NCBI GenBank assembly: GCA_946413265.1
Contig: CAMKJU010000031.1
Coordinates: 1-38,644 of the forward strand
DNA length: 38,644 bases
From: an uncultured Lentisphaerota bacterium
GTDB lineage: Bacteria; Verrucomicrobiota; Kiritimatiellia; RFP12; UBA1067
Direction: 5' to 3'
The notes under the pieces were generated by a model, which saw only the letters and a list, made by a program, of their open reading frames with translations, was not told the origin of the DNA and did no database searches. Made by a program: the position numbers and the translations under genes. Positions 32,806-38,644 of the stretch are shown here, in pieces. How positions within the stretch are numbered: position 1 is the first letter of the stretch; each line of letters begins with the position of its first letter.

Positions 32806-34626
32806 TCATGGTTTGACGTCCGTATAGCCGCAGAGCGCGCCCAGCGCCCAGTCGAGGGCGAAGAAGGAAACGCCCTTCAGGGCGGTCGCCGCCTCGAGCT
32901 GCGCACGCACGGAGTCGCGGTCGGGGCTCGCCTCGTCCGCGCAGGCGGCGATTCCCGGGACGAGAGCGGACGCTGGTGCAGCCGCCTTGCACAGCGCAAG
33001 GTCGCGTTTGAAGGCGATTGGTGACTCGGTGTAGATCATGGGCGAGACGAAATCCACCCACTCCTCCTTCACCCACCTGGGCCAGTCCTGGCCACGCTTC
33101 GCCGCCGCTTCGGGGGTAGGGAACACCGCAGCGGAAAGCGCGCAGCCCGGACGCGCGCTGCGAAACATCCGCGAGAAAGTCCGGACGAAAAGCGAGATGT
33201 CGTCCATCTTCTCGGCAGTCGCCTCCTCGGCGGACGGCAAGCGCACGTAGTCGAGCTGGACGCCGACGACATCCTGCGGGATTGACTCCAGGAGCTCCTG
33301 CACGCGCCTGCCGCGTGCTTCTCCGCCGTGGGGAACGGTCCACCGGCCGTCCGAAGACGGTTCGAACGCATTGAGCCAGAGATGGACGCCTACGCCCGCT
33401 TTGTCGGCCATCCTGAAAAATCGCCTGACACCGGCCTCTCCAGAGCCCAGCGCTTCGCGGCGGACGAAGAGCGCATTAAGGCCGTGCCCCTTCATCCATT
33501 CCGGCAAAGCCTGCATTCCACCAGGAAAACCGGGAGGATTCTGCAACCATGCCCCGCGCAACTTGAACTTGGCGAGTTCCGTGGCAGAGATGGGCTTCAT
33601 GGGGTCAGGAAGATCCTGGCAGGCCATGTTGGGCAACACCTTCCGTACGACACTCCTGAGGTGCATTGCCGCAGCGGGCGATGGAAGCGGAGGGATGTGC
33701 GAGAACCACGCGCCGGCGGGCGTGAGCGTCACGGCCGGCATAATGGCCGCGCCGTTGGGAGAGAGGAACCGGGCCACCACCTTGGCGGAAGCCGAGCCGT
33801 CGAAGAACGGCACGATGGTGTTGTCGGTACTGTGGGGATATGGTGGAATGGCCTCGTCGAGAGGCTTAATGGCGCACCACGGCTGTCCGCCATGCCAGGC
33901 TCCGGGCCGCAGACCGAACGCCTCCGAGAGGACGGGATTGGCCGAGTAGTAGACGATGGCGCGGCCGCCTTTGCGAATAAAACCGGCAAGGAGCTCGGCA
34001 TCGTTGGCGGGGAGCGACGAGGCATCGGGTACGATGACGAGCTGCGGGACGGACTTCACGGCGGCGGAAACGGAGGGATGGAGGTCGCAATCAAGCCGGC
34101 TGCGGGAGAGCGTGGCGGCTACGCGGAGCGCAAGAGTCTCCATCCACGAACCTGCCGGGCCCGACAGAACGGCGATTTCAGAGACGGGGGCGAGCGAGAT
34201 GGAGTTGAAGGCGAGCCTGCCCGCACCGGGCGAAGGCGAGCGCCATACGCTCACGCGCACCTCGTCTATCTTCGGCTCATCGCCAACTGGCGGCGTGAAG
34301 TTCCCGAACGGAACGCGCAGGCGCGACGTGGCAAGCGCGGCAGTGTCAACCTGGGCGGCGGCAAGCCAGTCGCCGCCGATTTTCAAGTGGAACGTTGCGG
34401 CCCTGACGGAAGCGGCCCCCTCGAAAAGCTTGATGTCGAGCGCGATGGCGCCCGCCGGAACGCCGGGGCGGGATGGCGTCGGCTTCACGTCAACGAAGAC
34501 CCGGTCCTCCGCCGTTTTCGCGAAGTCCCACTCGAGCGACGAAACGGCGGCCGACGCCATCAGGGCAGCGAGGGCGCAGACGGGCGACAGGAGCCTTTTC
34601 ATAGCCCTTTGGAAGATCATCGCCAC
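32806..34626 (-). CDS. Secreted GHL10-like (YngK/DUF187-related) TIM-barrel protein
   Basis: 606 residues. An N-terminal signal peptide (KRLLSPVCALAALMASAAVSS) is followed by a beta domain (~30-150). A glutamine-amidotransferase-like region (~150-300: LVIVPDASSLPANDAELLAGFIRKGGRAIVYYS) comes next. A TIM barrel ends the chain (~345-600: FKLRGAWLQNPPGFPGGM, VGVQLDYVRLP, EEWVDFVSPMIYTES). The last motifs match glycoside-hydrolase-like 10 proteins, whose substrates may be cell-wall or surface glycans. The start overlaps the end of the TM-protein gene by 10 bases; ATGs at 34620 and 34602 are also possible. Confidence 0.75.
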   Translation of the reverse strand: MAMIFQRAMKRLLSPVCALAALMASAAVSSLEWDFAKTAEDRVFVDVKPTPSRPGVPAGAIALDIKLFEGAASVRAATFHLKIGGDWLAAAQVDTAALATSRLRVPFGNFTPPVGDEPKIDEVRVSVWRSPSPGAGRLAFNSISLAPVSEIAVLSGPAGSWMETLALRVAATLSRSRLDCDLHPSVSAAVKSVPQLVIVPDASSLPANDAELLAGFIRKGGRAIVYYSANPVLSEAFGLRPGAWHGGQPWCAIKPLDEAIPPYPHSTDNTIVPFFDGSASAKVVARFLSPNGAAIMPAVTLTPAGAWFSHIPPLPSPAAAMHLRSVVRKVLPNMACQDLPDPMKPISATELAKFKLRGAWLQNPPGFPGGMQALPEWMKGHGLNALFVRREALGSGEAGVRRFFRMADKAGVGVHLWLNAFEPSSDGRWTVPHGGEARGRRVQELLESIPQDVVGVQLDYVRLPSAEEATAEKMDDISLFVRTFSRMFRSARPGCALSAAVFPTPEAAAKRGQDWPRWVKEEWVDFVSPMIYTESPIAFKRDLALCKAAAPASALVPGIAACADEASPDRDSVRAQLEAATALKGVSFFALDWALGALCGYTDVKP

Positions 34627-34973
34627 ACATACTCCTCGTCGTCGTCGGCCGGTGCTTTGACGGACTGGCCCGGAGGATTGTCGGCGACGGCGACAGTCGC
34701 GGATGCCGGAACGGGCGTCTGGGCAGGGTGAGGCGTCTCGCCGAGCCGCTGCGGCTCACCCGGAGGGTTCGCCCCACCGGCAAAGGGGTTTTCCAGCTTT
34801 ACTGGAGCGGACTCGTTGCCCGTGTTGCCGTTGTTCTTGATGATGCTGGCGGTCTCGCGCCGGTTGCTCCGGATGCGCGAGCGGATCGCGTTTACCAGCG
34901 CGCTCAGAAGGAAGATGGCGGCGAGAATGCCGAACACCAGATGGAAAAGGTCGTTCTGAAGCAAATCCTCCAT
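34617..34973 (-). CDS. Small single-TM protein
   Basis: 118 residues starting MEDLLQNDLFHLVFGILAAIF, with GGAGGGG upstream. One TM helix (~10-28) is followed by a basic stop-transfer stretch (RSRIRSNRR), so the C-terminus probably faces the cytoplasm. The rest is Pro/Asn/Gly-rich and low-complexity, ending DDDEEYVWR. I recognise no family. It starts 5 bases after the ExeA-like ATPase stop and overlaps the GHL10-like gene, so all are co-translated. It could anchor the ATPase to the membrane; this is inference from operon position. Confidence 0.75.
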   Translation of the reverse strand: MEDLLQNDLFHLVFGILAAIFLLSALVNAIRSRIRSNRRETASIIKNNGNTGNESAPVKLENPFAGGANPPGEPQRLGETPHPAQTPVPASATVAVADNPPGQSVKAPADDDEEYVWR

Positions 34974-34978
34974 ACCGG

Positions 34979-35806
34979 TCACCCCTCCTTCGGCAGGATA
35001 TCCACGTCCTTGGCCGCCTGCTGCACGATTGCGGCGTCTATCTCGGGAGCCTTGGCCACGTAGCCGAGCATCAGCGCGGTGTCGCAGATGTTGGTGATGC
35101 TTCTGGGCACGCCGCCGGAAAGGCGGTAAAGCTCGGACAGGGCCTCTTGGTTGAAGATCCACATGTCGCCGCCCGCCGCCATGACCTTGTGCTGGACGAA
35201 CTCTATGGTCTCGCTGTGCGTGAGGGGGGCGAGCGTCCAGGAAAGCTGTACTCTGGCGCGCAGGGACTGGTAGGAACGCACCATGTCCAGAAGTTCCGGA
35301 ATGCCGGCCATGATGACCGTGGCGAACTGCTGTTCGCGTCCGTCGCTGGAGGACAGGCGCAGGTTGCACAGGTAGTGGATGAGGTAGAGCCCGTCGTCAT
35401 CGCCCAGATACTGCGCCTCGTCGATGAGAATCGCGTGGCGTTTCAAGGCGCCCGGCTTGCGGGAGAGTTCCTGAAGCGTCATGAGGCCGTCCGCGACCGA
35501 GGCGACCTCCCCCTTCACGCCCAGGCCGGCGATGACATGGCGCAGCAGCGCGAGGTGTCCCTTGGGGATGGCGTCGATGCGGATATGCGGGATGCCCGCC
35601 TGGGTGATGCGCTCGGTCAGGTTGGACAGGAGGAAGGACTTGCCCATGCCGAATTGACCGGTGAGGACGCCGGCGACCCGTCCTTCCGAAACCAGATAGA
35701 AGAGTCGTGCCACGCCCTCCTCGAACTGGCTCGAGAGGTAGAGCTGCCGAGGGTTGTATGAGTTGACGAAAGGCGCTTCCCTGAGATTCCAATATTTTTC
35801 GTACAT
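34979..35806 (-). CDS. ExeA/GspA-like AAA ATPase
   Basis: 275 residues. YWNLREAPFVNSYNPRQLYLSSQFEEGVARLFY is the characteristic start. GQFGMGKS (50-57) is Walker A, AILIDEAQYL Walker B, and GGVPRSITNICDTAL the C-terminal AAA lid. Relatives include ExeA/GspA of type II secretion and ATPases beside exosortase/polysaccharide export loci. It lacks the peptidoglycan-binding domain of full-length ExeA. The start at 35806 has AAGGAGG 9 bases away; the ATG at 35815 directly abuts that site and is unlikely. The start overlaps the stop of the preceding RecA-like gene region. Confidence 0.88.
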   Translation of the reverse strand: MYEKYWNLREAPFVNSYNPRQLYLSSQFEEGVARLFYLVSEGRVAGVLTGQFGMGKSFLLSNLTERITQAGIPHIRIDAIPKGHLALLRHVIAGLGVKGEVASVADGLMTLQELSRKPGALKRHAILIDEAQYLGDDDGLYLIHYLCNLRLSSSDGREQQFATVIMAGIPELLDMVRSYQSLRARVQLSWTLAPLTHSETIEFVQHKVMAAGGDMWIFNQEALSELYRLSGGVPRSITNICDTALMLGYVAKAPEIDAAIVQQAAKDVDILPKEG

Positions 35807-35807
35807 A

Positions 35808-36860
35808 TCAACCATCCTCCTTCATTGCTGCGGCGAACGAATATTTCGCGCGCTTTTTCGTTTGTGCCTCGGCGGCAGCGAACGAATATTTCGTTTGGTC
35901 TCTCCTTTCGGGCGCGGGGTTGGGCTTGGGCATGGGGTTGGGCATGGGCACGGGGTTGGGCATGGGCGCAGGATTGGGCATGGGTGCGGGGCTGGGCTTG
36001 GGCGCGGGGGGCGGCTTGGGGGGCGGCACGAGATTTGAAATCTGGCCGAGTATGGACTGCGTCATGTCCATCATCGCCGGTTTTGCCCCATGGGAGAAGG
36101 ACACTGCGGCCGCCGGCGTCTCCTTTCGTTCGGCAGGAGTACGGAATTCGCCCGACGGCGTTGGGACAGCCTCGGGCCCCACGTCCTTCACGAACCCTTT
36201 CCTCGGCACGAACTTCAACGGCGTCTCGTATGGCAGGCTGACGTTCGCCGTCAGTCCCATGTAGGTGAGCACCTTCATGAAGTAGTTGCCCAGCCTGTCG
36301 CGGCTGAACTGGATCGCGACCGAGGACTTGTTCTTCATCTCCTCCCACACCCTCTTCGCGGCGTCGGAGACGGGTTCCGGCAAGGCCACGATGGTGGTAA
36401 GCCCGGATTCTTCAAGTATCGAGATGAATTCCGCGACGCGCTCTGGAGCGGCAGAAACGGGATGGACTTCGAGCCAAGGGCGGGCGTCCTGGATGAAGAG
36501 GACGGACGCCGAAATGCGGCGGGTCTCCGCGATGATCTCTTCAAGCGATTCCCTGACGGGCAGCTCCTCACCCGGCTTGTAGGCATAGTAGAGGGTAGAG
36601 AGCGCGCCGATTTCAGTGGCCTTCTCCATATTGTAGCCAACTTCGCGCGCACGCAGTGCGATATGATCGGCGGATTCGACGAAGACGCCTAGGACCTGCT
36701 CGTCCAGCCGGTAGTAGCTGTTCAGCACCGCGCCCGCAGCCACTTCGCGGCCTTCGCCCGAGGCACCCGTCAGAAGCGTCACGTGGCCGACGTAGATGCC
36801 GGAGAACTTGTCATCCAGCACCGGGATCCCTATGGGGACCTTCATGATCTTCTTTGCCAT
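35808..36860 (-). CDS. RecA/KaiC-like protein with degenerate P-loop and repeat tail
   Basis: 350 residues. The start (VPIGIPVLDDKFSGIYVGHVTLLTGASGEGREV) is that of a KaiC/RadA-type RecA fold, but Walker A reads GASGEGRE (32-39), with Arg for Lys. ATP hydrolysis is therefore doubtful. VLFIQDARPWLE may be the Walker B equivalent. Residues ~230 onward are low-complexity: a Pro-rich tract with PMPNPxP repeats (~282-317), then two copies of KYSFAAA (324-330 and 339-345). It immediately follows the REC-PAS gene (TAA then ATG) and leads into the ExeA-like gene. Signal transduction to the ATPase is an inference. Confidence 0.75.
   Translation of the reverse strand: MAKKIMKVPIGIPVLDDKFSGIYVGHVTLLTGASGEGREVAAGAVLNSYYRLDEQVLGVFVESADHIALRAREVGYNMEKATEIGALSTLYYAYKPGEELPVRESLEEIIAETRRISASVLFIQDARPWLEVHPVSAAPERVAEFISILEESGLTTIVALPEPVSDAAKRVWEEMKNKSSVAIQFSRDRLGNYFMKVLTYMGLTANVSLPYETPLKFVPRKGFVKDVGPEAVPTPSGEFRTPAERKETPAAAVSFSHGAKPAMMDMTQSILGQISNLVPPPKPPPAPKPSPAPMPNPAPMPNPVPMPNPMPKPNPAPERRDQTKYSFAAAEAQTKKRAKYSFAAAMKEDG
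35833..35893. repeat. 16-bp direct repeat, period 45, in the RecA-like gene tail
   Basis: GCGAACGAATATTTCG occurs at 35833-35848 and 35878-35893. On the coding strand it encodes the repeated KYSFAAA peptide. The identity at nucleotide level suggests recent duplication of a 45-base unit. Confidence 0.8.
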
Positions 36861-37703
36861 TTAGGCTCTCCCCCCCGCCGCCACGGCAGCTTCAAGCTCG
36901 CGCAGACGGTTCGCCATCGCGGTGATGTCCATCAGCGTGCCCACCACAAGGTCATTGCGTGCGCCCGAGCACTTCATCAGCTCGCAGAAAAGCACGTCTA
37001 CGTGGTTGGGCTTGAGCGAATCGACCAGGACGGGGCCTCCGGAACCGGAATCAACCGTATTCTTGACGACCCCGTTGAAGAGCTCGGCGTTCTGCCCCAC
37101 GACGTCCGCAAGCGTAAATCCGACCGTCCGCGAGTAGCCGACCAGCGCGTTGAAGCGGCCGTTGGCGCGCACGATCTTCCCCGTGGCGGCATCGACCGCG
37201 AAGACGGCGGCGGCAGTCCCCTCGAGGACGGCGTTGAGCTCCCCGCCTGCGGAGGCGATGGCGGCGGCGGCGGCGTTCGCCCGCTTGCAGACGGCCTTCA
37301 CCAGCGCCAGCAGCATCTTCCCGTCGAAGGGCTTGCCAATCACTCCCCACGCACCGCACTCATAGAGCTCTGTAACCGTCTCAAGTTCGATGGCCGAGGC
37401 GGTCTCCACCACCACTGGCACCGTCTTGATGATGCCGCTTTCGCGCAGAAACTTCAGCACCGCCCATCCGTCCACCTCCTTCATGACGAGGTCAAGCATG
37501 ATGGCGGAGTAGCTGTACTCGCCCCTGCGCAGCATCTCGATGGCCTGGGTGCCGTCCGAAGCCTCGTGAACCTCGAAGTCGTTCTGGAATGTGATCCGGA
37601 TGATGGTCCGCGCGACGTTAGAATCGTCGACGACCAGAATCAGGGGTTTCGCGCCCCCGTGGGCTCCGTCATGCAAGTTGAAGTGATGAGTTGGGATTGT
37701 CAT
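36861..37703 (-). CDS. Response regulator with REC and PAS domains
   Basis: 280 residues. The receiver domain (~20-140) has VVDDSN, the phospho-acceptor Asp71 in IMLDLVMKEVDGW, and Lys in IGKPFDGKML. A PAS domain (~155-265) has AVFAVDAATGKIVRANGRFNALVGYS. There is no DNA-binding or enzymatic output domain, so the output should be protein-protein. The next gene starts directly at its stop codon, which points to the RecA-like protein as a partner. The start MTIPTHHFN has AAAGGA 8 bases upstream. It is a candidate terminal acceptor for the HPt encoded 5 kb away. Confidence 0.88.
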   Translation of the reverse strand: MTIPTHHFNLHDGAHGGAKPLILVVDDSNVARTIIRITFQNDFEVHEASDGTQAIEMLRRGEYSYSAIMLDLVMKEVDGWAVLKFLRESGIIKTVPVVVETASAIELETVTELYECGAWGVIGKPFDGKMLLALVKAVCKRANAAAAAIASAGGELNAVLEGTAAAVFAVDAATGKIVRANGRFNALVGYSRTVGFTLADVVGQNAELFNGVVKNTVDSGSGGPVLVDSLKPNHVDVLFCELMKCSGARNDLVVGTLMDITAMANRLRELEAAVAAGGRA

Positions 37704-37748
37704 GGATATGTTCCTTTACCATGTCATGGATAGATAATCGGAGTGGCG

Positions 37749-38644
37749 TTAGAAATGGGTTAGGAGGTAGAGAAGCACCATGTGGTCGATGTAGGACCTC
37801 ATGGCCAGGATGTCGTATTCCACCGAAACCGTCATCCAGTCGGTGATGTCGTAGCTGTAGAGGCCGGCAAAGCCCCAGATGGCCTCCCAGTCGGTGTCTC
37901 GGTCGGAATATTTCTCGCCGTCCATCACAAAGCCGCCGCGCCCGTCGCTCTTGGCGAAGCCGCCCAAGATGTCGGCCCGGAACCGCGTCTTGTCCGAATC
38001 CGTCTCGTAGCGCAGCACGCCCAGCACGCGCTTGTCCCAGTAGGGCGTCCAGTAGAAGTCGGAGGCTTCGCTCGTCGTGGTGGTGTTGAATCTCAGGCCG
38101 TACCAGACCGTTGGCATGGACTCGGAGGACCACAGGGACTCGAGGTTCATGAAGTACATTGCGTTGTCGTCGCTGTAGGTCCAGTACTGCGTGCGGCCGG
38201 ACAGCTTCCAGTAGTCGTACGGCAGCCACGCCGCCGTGAGGGCGAGGGAGTCGTACGTGACGTCCTTGACGGCCGAGGCCACGTAGTCGTGGTCGAAGAG
38301 CGTCATTACGGAGAAGTTGTCCTCTGGGTTCCACCGGGCACCGAAGGAGAACACCACCTCGTCGTTCCTGCGCATCCGCGAGAAATGTTCGCTGCCGCGA
38401 TGATCCTGCAGGTTCTCGTAATCATCGTGCCTGTACTTGCCGGATTTGTCGGGCTTGCGCTTTGACACCCCCCCCGATCCGAAGAGGAACACACCGGAAT
38501 CAAGGCGCCAGTTCATGCCCACGCGCCAGTCCTCGGTGTCGACCTTGAACTTGTACTTCGTATCCTCGTAGTCCAAGTCGGACATCGTCTGCGCGTTCCA
38601 GTAGGGCCGGACGGTCTGCTTGATCTCGCCCTTGTGGTATTCGC
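37749..38644 (-). CDS. Outer-membrane beta-barrel protein, C-terminal part (cut by right edge)
   Basis: 298 codons, open through the right edge. It shows alternating polar/aromatic beta strands with acidic loops: WRVGMNWRLDSGVFLFGSGG, DEVVFSFGARWNPEDNFSV, TAAWLPYDYWKLSGRTQYWTY. It ends in LLYLLTHF, with a C-terminal aromatic residue typical of BAM substrates. The pattern resembles YaiO-like barrels, often preceded by TPR domains, but the N-terminal part lies outside the window. It is followed at 45 bases by the REC-PAS gene and may belong to the same operon. Confidence 0.7.
   Translation of the reverse strand, partial: EYHKGEIKQTVRPYWNAQTMSDLDYEDTKYKFKVDTEDWRVGMNWRLDSGVFLFGSGGVSKRKPDKSGKYRHDDYENLQDHRGSEHFSRMRRNDEVVFSFGARWNPEDNFSVMTLFDHDYVASAVKDVTYDSLALTAAWLPYDYWKLSGRTQYWTYSDDNAMYFMNLESLWSSESMPTVWYGLRFNTTTTSEASDFYWTPYWDKRVLGVLRYETDSDKTRFRADILGGFAKSDGRGGFVMDGEKYSDRDTDWEAIWGFAGLYSYDITDWMTVSVEYDILAMRSYIDHMVLLYLLTHF

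Noticed and set aside
35752..36264. Plus-strand low-complexity frames with repeated Gly-Leu-Gly-Met/Ala-Trp
   Set aside because: They are the reverse complement of the Pro-rich PMPNPxP linker of the RecA-like protein.
1..38644. CRISPR arrays, tRNA or rRNA genes, transposases or phage integrases
   Set aside because: None were seen on reading both strands; no spaced repeats of CRISPR type, no cloverleaf with CCA, no DDE or Tyr-recombinase motifs.

Overview
The window looks like a chromosomal segment of a GC-rich, Gram-negative bacterium, most likely of the PVC superphylum (Kiritimatiellota, Lentisphaerota or Verrucomicrobiota). This placement is inferred from the gene complement: a fused SecD-SecF, a group-III/PPi-type phosphofructokinase, a eukaryote-like hexokinase, a hydrazine-synthase-alpha-like cytochrome, an ExeA-like ATPase and a non-flagellar type III secretion system (T3SS). 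No rRNA or other phylogenetic marker is present to settle it. Almost every gene is on the minus strand; the exceptions are a HAD phosphatase and an HPt protein.

Region 1 (1-9.2 kb, minus) is housekeeping: the start of an SGNH/GxDLY-type secreted esterase (cut by the left edge), a MetX-MetW fusion, SecDF with a near-consensus promoter, Pth-IspE, and Pfp with a GMP synthase that lacks the glutaminase domain. Region 2 (9.3-13.4 kb) is a sugar operon: hexokinase, galactokinase-like kinase and FHS-family sugar/H+ symporter, with a sigma70-type promoter in front and a hairpin behind. Region 3 (13.5-17.5 kb) carries a small basic protein, PrmA and a 968-residue secreted three-CxxCH cytochrome of HzsA-like type. 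A divergent HAD phosphatase and a ~196-bp fold-back element follow.

Region 4 (18.8-29.7 kb) is the most interesting part: a T3SS locus reading leftwards. Its order is a SctB-like translocator, a coiled-coil protein, an SycD/LcrH-type chaperone, a SctE translocator, an 85-residue protein, a 563-residue helical protein, an AIM24-like protein, SctT, a STAS anti-sigma-factor antagonist, a membrane sensor/PP2C phosphatase/HATPase fusion, and SctU. A partner-switching regulator therefore sits between sctT and sctU. The two translocator genes are each preceded by the same promoter-like motif, GTAACC-N15-CGTAWAC followed by RGGGCAA. This suggests a dedicated, ECF-like sigma factor for the translocon, encoded elsewhere.

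Region 5 (29.8-38.6 kb) is signalling: a 7-TM hybrid histidine kinase diverging from an HPt protein, a PTS EIIA-like protein, and a tightly overlapping operon. That operon runs REC-PAS response regulator, RecA/KaiC-like protein with a degenerate P-loop, ExeA-like AAA ATPase, single-TM protein and secreted GHL10-like protein. A C-terminal outer-membrane beta-barrel fragment lies at the right edge. I found no tRNA, rRNA, CRISPR array, transposase or integrase.
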